Counted from the stretch's first letter, positions 26,090-35,016 are shown. The stretch is 64,000 nt of DNA from an uncultured Megasphaera sp. (GCF_900539295.1 NZ_UQBH01000003.1:62001-126000), one strand, 5' to 3'. Program-made: numbers and translations. The notes: a model not told the origin generated them from the letters alone.

Positions 26090-26992
26090 ATGAAAATTTT
26101 CGTGACCGGTGTCAACGGACAACTGGGACATGACGTAATGAATGAATTGGCCCTTCGCGGCCATGTCGGTATCGGCAGCGATTTGGCGCCGGCATACAGC
26201 GGCCTTGACGATGGCTCTGCCGTTACCAAGGCACCGTATCGCTCCTTGGATATTACTGATAAAGAAGCCGTTTCGGAGGTCTTGAATGAAGTCCGGCCCG
26301 ACGCCGTCATTCACTGTGCCGCTTGGACGGCCGTTGATATGGCTGAAGACGACGGACTGGTCGACAAGGTTCGCGCCGTCAACGCCGGCGGGACTCAGCA
26401 CATTGCCGATGCCTGCAAAGCATTGGACTGCAAGATGCTCTATCTCAGTACGGACTACGTCTTTAACGGACAGGGAAGCGAACCGTGGCAGCCGGACTGC
26501 CGTGATTACCAGCCCCTCAATGTCTATGGCCAGACCAAGCTCGAAGGGGAGCTGGCCGTATCACAGACGCTGGACAAGTATTTCATCGTCCGCATTGCCT
26601 GGGTTTTCGGCAAGAACGGCAAAAACTTCGTCAAGACCATGCTGAATGTCGGCAAGACCCACGATACGGTCCGAGTCGTCAATGATCAGATCGGGACGCC
26701 GACCTATACCTTTGACTTGGCACGCCTGTTGGTCGACATGATCCAAACGGACAAGTACGGTTATTATCACGCGACTAATGAGGGCGGCTATATTTCCTGG
26801 TATGATTTTACCTGCGAAATCTATCGCCAAGCCGGTTATAAGACTGAGGTCATTCCCGTCACGACGGCAGAATACGGCCTGTCGAAGGCCAAACGCCCCT
26901 TCAATTCGCGCCTCGATAAACAGAAGCTCGTCGCAGCCGGATTTACGCCTCTTCCTGATTGGAAGGACGCCTTGAAGCGCTATTTAGAGTAA
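26090..26992 (+). CDS. rmlD: dTDP-4-dehydrorhamnose reductase
   Basis: RmlD reduces dTDP-4-keto-rhamnose to dTDP-L-rhamnose. The 300-residue product begins MKIFVTGVNGQLGHDV (Rossmann motif). It shows AAWTAVDMAEDD, LYLSTDYVFNGQG and the catalytic YGQTKLEGE near residue 146. Its gene order A-B-D-C differs from the common B-D-A-C layout, but the set is complete. Confidence 0.95.
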   Translation: MKIFVTGVNGQLGHDVMNELALRGHVGIGSDLAPAYSGLDDGSAVTKAPYRSLDITDKEAVSEVLNEVRPDAVIHCAAWTAVDMAEDDGLVDKVRAVNAGGTQHIADACKALDCKMLYLSTDYVFNGQGSEPWQPDCRDYQPLNVYGQTKLEGELAVSQTLDKYFIVRIAWVFGKNGKNFVKTMLNVGKTHDTVRVVNDQIGTPTYTFDLARLLVDMIQTDKYGYYHATNEGGYISWYDFTCEIYRQAGYKTEVIPVTTAEYGLSKAKRPFNSRLDKQKLVAAGFTPLPDWKDALKRYLE

Positions 26993-27039
26993 CCGTCTGA
27001 TACAGGCGTTACGGGATATAAAAGGAGAGACAACACGAA

Positions 27040-27648
27040 ATGGGTCAGATTACAGTAGAAAAAAATGTCGGAAATATTGAAGGCCTTTGTATCATCACCC
27101 CGGCCGTTCACGGCGATGACCGCGGCTTCTTTATGGAGACATACAATCAGCGGGATATGGAAGAAGCCGGTTTTGATATCGCCTTCGTTCAGGACAACCA
27201 GTCCATGTCGGTGAAAGGCGTTTTGCGGGGCCTTCACTTCCAAAAACAGTTCCCTCAGTGCAAATTGGTTCGCGCCGTCCGAGGCAGCGTCTTTGACGTC
27301 GCCGTCGACCTTCGCCGTCAGTCAAAGACCTACGGCAAGTGGTACGGCGTAGAACTGACGGCAGAAAATAAGAAGCAGTTCCTCATTCCTGAGGGCTTTG
27401 CTCACGGCTTTTTGGTCCTCAGCGACGTCGCTGAATTTTGTTATAAAGTCAATGACTTTTGGCATCCCAATGATGAAGGAGGCATGGCCTGGAACGATCC
27501 TGAAATCGGTATCGTTTGGCCTGGCCTGAAGGGGACCTATGATGGAACTTGCAGTGCTGCCGGCTACACCCTGGCCGACGGGACGCCCCTTACCATGAGT
27601 GATAAAGACCAGAATTGGTTGGGACTGAAAGATACTTTTTCCTTTTAA
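27040..27648 (+). CDS. rmlC: dTDP-4-dehydrorhamnose 3,5-epimerase
   Basis: RmlC is a cupin-fold epimerase. The 202-residue product shows DDRGFFMETYNQRDM near residue 26, NQSMSVKGVLRGLHFQ near 52 with the catalytic His, VFDVAVDLRRQSKTYGKW near 85 and PEGFAHGFLVLSD near 118. It completes the rhamnose pathway. Confidence 0.96.
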   Translation: MGQITVEKNVGNIEGLCIITPAVHGDDRGFFMETYNQRDMEEAGFDIAFVQDNQSMSVKGVLRGLHFQKQFPQCKLVRAVRGSVFDVAVDLRRQSKTYGKWYGVELTAENKKQFLIPEGFAHGFLVLSDVAEFCYKVNDFWHPNDEGGMAWNDPEIGIVWPGLKGTYDGTCSAAGYTLADGTPLTMSDKDQNWLGLKDTFSF

Positions 27649-27697
27649 CCGAATGTAAAGCCCTTTTTTCTTCGAGCGCAGCAGCGAGGTGAAGCCT

Positions 27698-28606
27698 ATG
27701 CAGAACATCATCGCCGTCATTTGGGACTTTGACAAGACCCTCATCGACGGGAATATGCAGGATCCGATTTTTGAAGAATATAATATCGATAAGACCGAAT
27801 TTTGGCGGGAAGTCAATGCCCTGCCGGCGAAATATGCCGAAGAAGGCATTCGCGTCAATGGCGATACCATTTATTTGAACCAGTTCATCAACGAGACCCG
27901 CAAGGGGACTTTTAAGGGACTGAACAATGAAAAGCTGCGGAGCTTTGGAGAAAAGCAGAAGTATTATCCCGGTGTTCCCGATATTTTCAAAAACCTCAAG
28001 GCTGTCGTAGAAAATAATCCTCGCTATCAGGAATACAATATAAAAGTAGAACACTATATCGTCAGTACGGGGATGCTGGCCATTATCAAAGGATCGGCCG
28101 TCATGCCCTACGTCGAAGCGATTTGGGGCTGTGACTTCATCGAAAGCGTCGATGAAAATCAGCAGAAGGTCATCAGCGAAATCGGCTACACTATCGACAA
28201 CACGACCAAGACGCGGGCCTTGTTTGAAATCAACAAGGGCGTTCCTCAGCGGCCCGACATCGATGTCAACGCCAAGATGTCTGACGCCTATCGCCGCGTG
28301 GCCTTTCCGAATATGATCTACATTGCCGACGGCCCCAGCGACGTGCCGGCCTTTTCGGTCATCAATAAATTCGGCGGCGCGACCTTTGCCATCTATCCTA
28401 AGGGAAATGATACGGCCTTTCAACAAGTCAATCAGCTGCGCGAAGACGGCCGCATCGACATGTATGCCGAAGCCGATTACCGTGAGGGGACGACGGCCTA
28501 TATGTGGCTGACCCATAAGGTCGATGAAATGGCACGGCGAATCTATTTTGCCGAAAAAGAAAGCCTCGAAGGGGCTATTTCCTCGGCACCGAAACATCTG
28601 GTTTAA
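27698..28606 (+). CDS. HAD-superfamily hydrolase
   Basis: The ATG at 27698 follows GAGGTGAAGCCT; a GTG at 27689 is possible. The 302-residue product has motif I WDFDKTLID near residue 10, a long cap region, motif II IVSTGM near 124, and motif IV IADGPSDVP near 209. It is a phosphatase-like enzyme of unknown substrate. It lies 49 bases after rmlC and before a terminator, so it may share the rml transcript. Confidence 0.82.
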   Translation: MQNIIAVIWDFDKTLIDGNMQDPIFEEYNIDKTEFWREVNALPAKYAEEGIRVNGDTIYLNQFINETRKGTFKGLNNEKLRSFGEKQKYYPGVPDIFKNLKAVVENNPRYQEYNIKVEHYIVSTGMLAIIKGSAVMPYVEAIWGCDFIESVDENQQKVISEIGYTIDNTTKTRALFEINKGVPQRPDIDVNAKMSDAYRRVAFPNMIYIADGPSDVPAFSVINKFGGATFAIYPKGNDTAFQQVNQLREDGRIDMYAEADYREGTTAYMWLTHKVDEMARRIYFAEKESLEGAISSAPKHLV

Positions 28607-28621
28607 TCGAATAAAGGCAGC

Positions 28622-28674
28622 AAAAAGCCCTTCACAGGCAGGAGCAGCAGCTTGTTTGTGAAAGGCTTTTTTTG
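28622..28674 (+). terminator. terminator after the HAD gene
   Basis: AAAAAGCCCTTCACA pairs (one mismatch) with TGTGAAAGGCTTTTT and ends in seven T's. Confidence 0.75.
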
Positions 28675-28718
28675 TTAGGCATAAGATATTGGGTTGGAGC
28701 GTAAATCGACAGGGGAGA

Positions 28719-29675
28719 TTATTCTCCCAAGGCGTAGAGAATGTCGGCAGCGACGGCGTTTAAGTTGTAGTGGCTGGTGTAGCAGACCATCGTGCCCTGC
28801 GAGGCAGCTTGCTGACAAGCTTTTCGGACCAAGGCATGGCCCGTGTGATTGGTGTTGATGATCAGAACGTCGGCTCCCTGCAGTTTTTGGCCGTCGAAAT
28901 TTTTATTCTCCAAAATCGTCCATTCGGGAAAGCGAGTTTTAATTTTTTCGTGCCATAAATCACTGCCGCCGGCGACACAGACCGTAAGGGCATCGGCGGC
29001 TTTTTCGAGGCGTACCGTGTAGTCGTCAGGAAGGGGGAAGGCCCCTTGCTCTAAATCCTCTTGGGGGCAGCGAGCTTCCCATTCCTGAATAGACTGTTCC
29101 AAGGTCTTTACATAGCCGTCGTAATTTTCCTGCAGAGCTTGAAAGGCGGCTTTTGTCTGGTTCAATTCGTCGCGCAGGCTGGCTGCTTCATCATCGAAGA
29201 TGGGAGGCGTATCATTATAGACGAGGCGAATGAGGCCCAGGCCGAGGGCAATCTGTCCGGCCGTATCGAGGATGCCGGCAAGCTTTAAGGCTTCGGCTGT
29301 ATCGGAAGGAACAGGCGTGTTGGTGACGGCGATGCGGCCGCGGACCTTGTGGCCTTTGATAGCCGTCGGACGAGAGAATTGCTCAATCGTTACGGAGGCA
29401 ATAGCTTTCGTAATGTTGTCATCGCTGCGGTGCAGGGTATATTCGGCTTTTCGCGGCGTGAAGCTTTCCTGAGTCAGTTGGCACTGGCCGGTCATAAGGC
29501 CCGTCTGATCGGGAAAGGTTACAGCCGGATTGTCTTTTAATTTCTGCCATAATCGGGCTGTCGGGACGGGACGGCCGGCAAGACAGATGGCTTCGCCGTA
29601 AGGCAGAAAACGATCTTCGCCGCGGCAGGAGAGGCCCGAAAAGGAATTCGTATAGAGTATCTGCGTGATTTTCAT
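28719..29675 (-). CDS. DUF2325 domain protein with an unusual N-terminal domain
   Basis: The ATG at 29675 follows GAGGAG; a TTG at 29693 is possible. The 318-residue protein has three parts. Residues 220-318 match DUF2325 (VCVAGGSDLWHEKI, ADVLIINTNHTGHALVRKA). Residues 163-203 look like a coiled coil. Residues 1-155 hold IKGHKVRGRIAV and GILDTAGQIALGLGLIRLV, a glycine-rich segment that recalls the C-terminal loop of RAMP/Cas6 proteins. It lies between CRISPR arrays 1 and 2. The Cas link is my inference; the DUF2325 call is firmer. Confidence 0.6.
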   Translation of the reverse strand: MKITQILYTNSFSGLSCRGEDRFLPYGEAICLAGRPVPTARLWQKLKDNPAVTFPDQTGLMTGQCQLTQESFTPRKAEYTLHRSDDNITKAIASVTIEQFSRPTAIKGHKVRGRIAVTNTPVPSDTAEALKLAGILDTAGQIALGLGLIRLVYNDTPPIFDDEAASLRDELNQTKAAFQALQENYDGYVKTLEQSIQEWEARCPQEDLEQGAFPLPDDYTVRLEKAADALTVCVAGGSDLWHEKIKTRFPEWTILENKNFDGQKLQGADVLIINTNHTGHALVRKACQQAASQGTMVCYTSHYNLNAVAADILYALGE

Positions 29676-29832
29676 GATAATAAGGCTCCTCAAGGTACTG
29701 GAATGTTTCTATTATAAGCCATTCCGGAAGAGAATGTAAGGCGTAAGATACAGCGAAATCCATAGGGAGAGCGGCAGAGAATCTGACAGAAGATATTTTT
29801 ATGGAGAACGAAGAATGAGGAATACGGTGTTT
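29676..29832. other. intergenic, probable minus-strand promoter
   Basis: On the minus strand TATAAT (29711-29716) with a weak TTACAT 17 bases upstream could serve the DUF2325 gene. Nothing else is seen. Confidence 0.4.
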
Positions 29833-30051
29833 TTGCTTACTAAAAGAAGGATTACTTATGCTATAATAATCTTAAGAAGGCTCGGTCAGACTATAATGCG
29901 AAAGGGAAGTGGCCATGATAATTCCCGATAAAAAATGCCATAGATAGAGAGACGGACGAAGTAAATCCCTAATGACTGCTATATAGGGACTGTCAGTGGG
30001 GATTTAGCTGCATTGCATATCAAGGAAAACACAGGAAAATAAAAATTTTGT
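29833..30051 (+). repeat. CRISPR leader, left copy of a 219-bp direct repeat
   Basis: This stretch matches 37365-37583 over its full length at high identity, by eye, including long exact blocks such as GGGACTGTCAGTGGGGATTT and AGCTGCATTGCATATCAAGG. It leads straight into array 2. An extended -10 (TGCTATAAT, 29859-29867) conserved in both copies is the likely array promoter. Confidence 0.9.
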
Positions 30052-30148
30052 GTCGCACCTCAACAGGTGCGTGGATTGAAACCCCTGCAATGACTACAGT
30101 GTCGTCGGTGAACAGAGCCGCTCCCCAACGGGTGCGTAGATTTGAAAC
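30052..30148 (+). CRISPR. CRISPR array 2: two variant repeats, one 34-bp spacer
   Basis: Repeat 1 (30052-30082) has CACCTCAACAGGTG in place of CACCCCAACGGGTG, a paired change that keeps the stem. Repeat 2 (30117-30148) is degenerate: GCCGCTCCCC at the 5' end and an extra T before GAAAC. Only one spacer, 30083-30116, remains. Confidence 0.9.
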
Positions 30149-30422
30149 ACTGGGGATAAGGAAACATACGGATTTTAGATGGTTATATGTATACTTTTTC
30201 TGTAATAGTTATACGGGTTTTGCGAGATAAATAGTATCTTTGTTGTTGACTGATGATATGGTTTTTCTTACATTTTGTTTGCCGAAGAAATGCCTTATTT
30301 TGGAAGCATTGCAGGTAGTTTATCTGTAGGTCGGCGCATGGTTTAGATTACCAAGGGTACCCAGGGATTCTCGGTCCGGATGAAAAAATATCTAAGGATG
30401 CATATTCATATATAGAAAAGTA
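30149..30422. other. AT-rich region with a possible gene fragment
   Basis: A plus-strand frame between stops (30319-30423) ends HGLDYQGYPGILGPDEKISK followed by DAYSYIEK and stops directly at a terminator. It has no start codon or ribosome site. It may be the 3' end of a lost gene. I do not recognise it. Confidence 0.3.
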
Positions 30423-30468
30423 AGGGCACGACAGCTTTTTAGCATAGGTCGTGCCCTCGTTGTTTTTT
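30423..30468 (+). terminator. terminator downstream of array 2
   Basis: AGGGCACGAC pairs with GTCGTGCCCT, followed after CGTTG by six T's. Confidence 0.75.
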
Positions 30469-30537
30469 CAAGTGGGCAAGAGAACCTGCATGATTCATAT
30501 ATGCAAGAGCTGTAAAGTACATGCCCCTTACAGCAAA

Positions 30538-30577
30538 GGCGGCCTGCCGACTAGCATCAGTCAGCGGACCGCTTTTT
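30538..30577 (-). terminator. terminator region of the EIIA-iolH-porter operon
   Basis: GGCGGCCTGCCGACT pairs imperfectly with AGTCAGCGGACCGC. T-runs lie on the plus-strand side and a shorter TTTG on the minus side, so direction is uncertain. Confidence 0.4.
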
Positions 30578-30632
30578 ACGACATATTCTAGTGAGATGGT
30601 ATTAGGAAAAAGAAGTGGCAGGAAAAGAATGG

Positions 30633-30953
30633 TTACTTTGCACGAATTTGTGTGTAGAGATTGACGATTTCACTTGCCATATCTTTCATGGCCATGCCGG
30701 TCATGACGTAATCCTGGGCATGAGCGATGAGTACGTTAAACGGTCCTTTCAGTTCACCGTTGGCCTCTTTTTGCAGTAGTTCTTCTGTCTGTAGTCTATG
30801 TGCCTTGAGCAAATACTCATCAGCTGCCTTAAGGCTCTCTTCGGCATCGCCAAAGTTTCCGCGGCGTGCCTGTTTTAATGCATCTGCAACTTTGGCACGG
30901 CCATCACCGGCCGCTGCGATAATTTCGAATGCAACATCTTCTGGTTTAGACAT
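30633..30953 (-). CDS. PTS EIIA component, lactose/cellobiose family (orphan)
   Basis: The 106-residue helical product fits the LacF/ChbA EIIA family (about 105). The phospho-acceptor His lies in VLIAHAQDYVMTG near residue 78. Family members pass phosphate from HPr to a cognate EIIB. No EIIB or EIIC gene is in the window. It is the last gene of an operon with an IolH-like protein and an MFS porter, so it may regulate rather than transport. Confidence 0.88.
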   Translation of the reverse strand: MSKPEDVAFEIIAAAGDGRAKVADALKQARRGNFGDAEESLKAADEYLLKAHRLQTEELLQKEANGELKGPFNVLIAHAQDYVMTGMAMKDMASEIVNLYTQIRAK

Positions 30954-30974
30954 ATTGGAATCTCCTTTTTGTTT

Positions 30975-31895
30975 TTATTTCTTAAGCAGTTCGTTCTCGA
31001 TGCGTTCGCGTGCCTGCGGTGCCCATTCGGCCATCTTTTCGGGGAAGCCGAAGATGGAGACGCAGGCAATGTTGTCGCCGCCGACTTTCGGAGCGTCCGA
31101 TCGGAGTTGCTTGTTGGCAAAATCCATCTGGCGCAGGGTTTCAAAGATGCCGTCAAAGTCGACATCGCCCATGCCGAGGTTTAGATGCTGATGGACGGAT
31201 ACATCCTCGCGGCCTCGCTGATTCAGCGTTGGCGGATTTAAGATGTAGCGGCAGTCGAGAGTCTGGTTGTACGTATCGGCGAACAGTACATGGGTCAGTT
31301 CGTCACCGGCGTAGGCGAGCATATGGCGGACATCGCCTTTTCCCTGGTCGTAGAAAAAGCCGTGCGGAGAAGAATAAACGTAACCGAGGTTTTTGGAACG
31401 GAAGGACTTGACCATGTCGCAGGTTTCATCGTTGAGTTCGCAGAAGTCGTACGGATGCGACTGAATCTCGACGCGCAGGCCCTCGCGTTCAATGATGGGC
31501 AGCAGCTCCTCCATGGAGCGAAACCACATGCCATTGCAGATTTCCTGCTGGTTCGGATCGCCTGACAGTTCCGTGTTGATGACCGGTACGCCCATGTTGA
31601 CGGCGATTTCGATGATTCTTTTCCAGTTGGCTACGGCCATCCTGCGTTGTTCTTCCGTTGGACCGGACCAGCGGTAGACGCAGATGAATGAGGAAATTTC
31701 GACGCCTGTTTCTTTGAGGGCTTTGCGGTATTCTTCTTCGCACTCTTTGGAGAAGAGAGGATGTTTGTAGAATGGATTGATGCGCGGATGGGGTGATTGT
31801 TCGATGTATTTATAGCCCCAGTCGGCAACTTGATGGACGAGACCGTTGATGCTCATCTGTTTCGACAGTACGTCGACATCAAAGGCAATTTTCAT
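30975..31895 (-). CDS. IolH-like sugar phosphate isomerase/epimerase
   Basis: The 306-residue TIM-barrel protein begins MKIAFDVDVLSKQM and has WGYKYIEQSPHPRINPFYKH near residue 27, NTELSGDPN near 109, VEIQSHPYDFCELND near 141 and FADTYNQTLDCRYI near 206. These match what I recall of Bacillus IolH of the myo-inositol operon. IolH function is not settled. The His, Glu and Asp pattern is that of metal-dependent xylose isomerase-like enzymes. Confidence 0.8.
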   Translation of the reverse strand: MKIAFDVDVLSKQMSINGLVHQVADWGYKYIEQSPHPRINPFYKHPLFSKECEEEYRKALKETGVEISSFICVYRWSGPTEEQRRMAVANWKRIIEIAVNMGVPVINTELSGDPNQQEICNGMWFRSMEELLPIIEREGLRVEIQSHPYDFCELNDETCDMVKSFRSKNLGYVYSSPHGFFYDQGKGDVRHMLAYAGDELTHVLFADTYNQTLDCRYILNPPTLNQRGREDVSVHQHLNLGMGDVDFDGIFETLRQMDFANKQLRSDAPKVGGDNIACVSIFGFPEKMAEWAPQARERIENELLKK

Positions 31896-31943
31896 GGGGA
31901 AAGACCTCCTGTTTGGGTATTAAAAATAAGGAATGAGACATTA

Positions 31944-33376
31944 TTACAGGGATATTGGTTTGATGGTGTCCTTGCTCGCTGACTGATTTTCATCATAGTG
32001 GCGGAAGCCGGCTTCAATTTCTTCAAGGGAACGGCCTTTTGTTTCCGGCACGAAGAGCTTGGTAAAGGTAATGGAGACAAGGCCGATAATGACAAAGACA
32101 CAGAAGGTCATGTCAAGGCCGAGGGAGCTGAGCATGACAGGAAAAGCCAGGCCAACAAAGAAATTCGCCATCCAGACGAAGAAGGAGCAGATACCGTAAC
32201 CAAGGCCGCGCAGTTTCAAGGGGATGATTTCAGAGAGCTCCAACCAGAGAATGGGGCCGAGGCAGCTCTGCATGAATGCAAGGAACATAACCGTAAGGCC
32301 GAGAATCAGGAAGGGAAAGAAGGCTGTCTCGCTGAGAAAATGTGAAGCTAGGGTGATCAGCAGCAAAGCCGTTGTCGTACCGATAAATCCGGCAAGCATC
32401 TGCGTGCGGCGCTTGATTTTTGTCATGAGGTAGAAACAAAAGGCTACGGCACAGACTGAAGTCAAACCATTGAGGGTATTGGCAATCAAGGCGCCTTCTC
32501 TGGAGAATCCGGCTTTGGTCAGAATCTGAGTACCGTAATACATGACCGAGTTGACCCCGGTCAGCTGCGTGAAGACGGCAATGCCGATGCCAATCAGCAT
32601 GATGCGGCGAACCCAGGGTGTCATGAGATCGCGATAGGTTGCTTGGCGTTGAATCGACTGGGCTTTGATGAGATCTTGGATTTCGTTGAACTCGGCGATA
32701 GCCCGTTCTTTGGTGCTGCGTACGACAGAAAGCACGGCGAGAGATTCAGAGAGTTTCCCTTTCATGAACAGCCAGCGAGGGCTTTCCGGAAGTTTGAGCA
32801 TTCCGAAAAACAGGAAGACTGCCGGCAAGGCGCAGACGGCAAGCATGTAACGCCAGATATGAGGGTCGCCGGCAAGAACGATGGCGATGATGGCATTGCA
32901 GACGAATGCCAAGAACTGACCGGTAACAATCATGAATTCATTCTGGGTGACCATGCGGCCTCGATTTTCCACCGGTGCGAGTTCGGCCAGATAGGTCGGT
33001 ACGGTGACGGAGGCACCGCCAACGGCAAGACCTAACAGAAAGCGGGTACAGAGCATGACTTCAAAGGAGGGGGCCAGGCTGCAGCCAATGGCCGCGAAGA
33101 AGAAAAGCACGGCCAGGCAGATGATATTGTGACGTCTGCCGAGCATATCCGAGAGACGGCCGCCTACGATAGAGCCTGTTGCAGCACCCAGAAGCAGAAT
33201 ACTGACGACCCAGCCCTCATGGAGGGGGAGAGGTTCAACTGATCTGGGGCCGACATGTATGGCAGGGCACCGTTGATGACGCCCGTATCATATCCGAAGA
33301 GAAGACCGCCGAACGTGGATATGATCATGATTTTCTTTAAATAACTTTGTGCATTTGATGGTTGAGACATAAACAT
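31944..33376 (-). pseudogene. MFS sugar porter (IolT-like), broken by a frameshift
   Basis: The 5' part (from 33376 or 33370) encodes STFGGLLFGYDTGVINGALP then NLSP and goes out of frame. The 3' part (from about 33225 down) continues in another frame as LHEGWVVSILLLGAATGSIV, GGRLSDMLGRRH and the remaining segments to FVPETKGRSLEEIE. The two frames join at a G5 run (33224-33228; C5 in the mRNA) where one base is missing. The full product would have about 475 residues and 12 membrane segments with sugar-porter motifs (RFLLGLAVGG, PETKGRSLEEIE). Confidence 0.88.
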
Positions 33377-33508
33377 CACATCCTTTTGTTAATCATTCAA
33401 TAGCTGTGTATAAAAGAAAATGAGAGTATTGATAATACAGAGCGCTTTGTACGAAGAGCAGGACGTATCAAATAATCCGTATATCATTATCTATCTGCCC
33501 GTCTTGCT
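33377..33508. promoter_or_regulatory. 5' region of the porter operon with two dyads
   Basis: GTATTGATAATAC (33425-33437) is a perfect dyad, and ACAGAGCGCTTTGT (33437-33450) is a 14-bp dyad with one mismatch. Their position upstream of the operon suggests operators. No clear -35/-10 pair was found. Confidence 0.4.
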
Positions 33509-33690
33509 TTATCTAATTATGATTATACCGAATAGAATGTATGCCTTAAAGATGCCTGCTTGCTGAAAAATATATCTGTCTTGCTTTTTATTTATCGGCA
33601 CTATTTCTGCTTTTTTTCGGATAGCTGATACTAAAAGATAAAAATCAGGCAGAATCTGTCTGCTAATGCAGTAATTAATAATTATGATGA

Positions 33691-33805
33691 ATAATGATTG
33701 CGATGGTGTTTGCGATATTGATAGACAGGGCATGCCGATATATCCGAGAGGAAGACCGATGGGCCTGCTGACGAATAAATCGTTACGAGCAAAGGATGGA
33801 TTTTT
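33691..33805 (-). pseudogene. relic copy of the AraC-gene 3' end
   Basis: This stretch aligns with 33880 onward, the 3' end of the AraC-family gene. TAATGATTGCGAT resembles TAATGATTACGAT, GTGTTTGCG is shared, and CATGCCGATA is exact. It has diverged and contains small gaps, so it is not coding. It lies downstream of the AraC terminator on the same strand. Confidence 0.7.
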
Positions 33806-33828
33806 TATGAATTTCGGATAAAGGATAA

Positions 33829-33862
33829 TAAAAAAAGCAGACATGATTTGCCTGCTTTTTTT
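33829..33862 (-). terminator. terminator of the AraC-family gene
   Basis: AAAAAAGCAG pairs with CTGCTTTTTT around an 11-base loop, 18 bases past the stop on the minus strand, with T-runs. Confidence 0.8.
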
Positions 33863-33879
33863 GCCTGCTTATATAGTAT

Positions 33880-34722
33880 TTAATGATTACGATTGTGTTT
33901 GCGGTACTGATGGGGCGTCATGCCGATACGCTTGAGAAAGAGGTTGATGAGACTGTTGCTGGAGGAATAGCCAAGGGAGAATGCAATGGATTCAACGGAC
34001 TCCGTGCCATGGACGAGCATAATCTTGGCCTGATTGATCTTGCTGTTTATGACGTATTCAATGGGAGCGTAGCCGGTCTGCTCTTTGAAGCAGTGGGCAA
34101 AATAGTAAGGACTGAGCTGGGCTACCTCCGCCAGTTCTTTCAGCGTGATGTCTTTTCCGATATGATTGTGTATGTATTTTACGGCACTGGCGATGGGATC
34201 TTGGCTGCGGACCGTGGTCTTGTTGGGAATGGAGAGAAGGGCCAGCAGTTTGTAGATGCGCAGGGAGACCTGGAACGGCGTTTCGAGCCCGTCTTTTTCA
34301 TAGAAGGAAACCATGTCATACAGCCCTTGATCAATCTCGCTGTTGGTGTCCAGCTGAATGAGGGGCCCGGTGTTTTCAAGGATATAGTCCGTGAGTTCGC
34401 GGGCGTTAGAACCGTCAAAATGGAGATAGAGGAATTCGAGGCCGTCTTCTGCCTGATAATAATGAGGCTCATAGCAGTCGAGGAGGACCACATCCCCTTG
34501 ATGGGCTCGGTAGTCTTTGCCTCGGAAAGAGATATTCATAATGCCGCTTCGTATGTAGATGAGCAGGAGGGCAGCGTATGATTCGCGGCGCATGAAATAT
34601 TGTTTCATACAATAATAGTGCCCGCACCAAGTCGGATAGAACAGCATGTCTTTCGCTGCAGCGGAGGGAGTAAAGGAAAAACAGATTGATTGCGGCAAAA
34701 TGCCAGGATCGACGCTTTTCAT
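33880..34722 (-). CDS. AraC-family transcriptional regulator
   Basis: The ATG at 34722 follows AAAGGTGG by 8 bases and gives 280 residues. An N-terminal cupin-like sensor domain (HQGDVVLLDCYEPHYYQAED near residue 74) precedes two helix-turn-helix motifs, LKELAEVAQLSPYYFAHCFK near 195 and VESIAFSLGYSSSNSLINLF near 243, ending RIGMTPHQYRKH. It lies between the porter operon and the divergent dehydrogenase operon and is the likely local regulator of both. Confidence 0.92.
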   Translation of the reverse strand: MKSVDPGILPQSICFSFTPSAAAKDMLFYPTWCGHYYCMKQYFMRRESYAALLLIYIRSGIMNISFRGKDYRAHQGDVVLLDCYEPHYYQAEDGLEFLYLHFDGSNARELTDYILENTGPLIQLDTNSEIDQGLYDMVSFYEKDGLETPFQVSLRIYKLLALLSIPNKTTVRSQDPIASAVKYIHNHIGKDITLKELAEVAQLSPYYFAHCFKEQTGYAPIEYVINSKINQAKIMLVHGTESVESIAFSLGYSSSNSLINLFLKRIGMTPHQYRKHNRNH

Positions 34723-34734
34723 GAGTAAGACCAC

Positions 34735-35016
34735 CTTTGTTTAGGAAATTATGGTGAATGATTTGATGCCTTTAGCAAGATTGATGTATTTTTTGACAAG
34801 ATAGACCGTTTACGCTTGCTGGTATTTATTTTATAATGCAATCAAACGAAAGGCAAGAACAAAGTAAGACAAGATGAAAATCAAGATTTTATAAGGTTTT
34901 ATGAGCCTTATTTTGCTAACAACCTTTCTGACGCGCGCGTTTTACCCTAATAACAATCATAAACAATGACACGCTGACGAATAAAAAGTTCAGCGCAAGA
35001 AAAGGAGATAATTATC
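34735..35016. promoter_or_regulatory. divergent control region of AraC and dehydrogenase genes
   Basis: Plus-strand promoter TTTACG (34809-34814) and TATAAT (34832-34837) are 17 bases apart. Downstream lie ATAAGG/CCTTAT (34891-34911) and the palindrome ACGCGCGCGT (34931-34940). The dyads are operator candidates. Confidence 0.55.

Noticed and set aside
33509..33844. 111-residue minus-strand frame downstream of the AraC gene
   Set aside because: It spans the AraC terminator and the relic copy, lacks a ribosome site and has unlikely composition.
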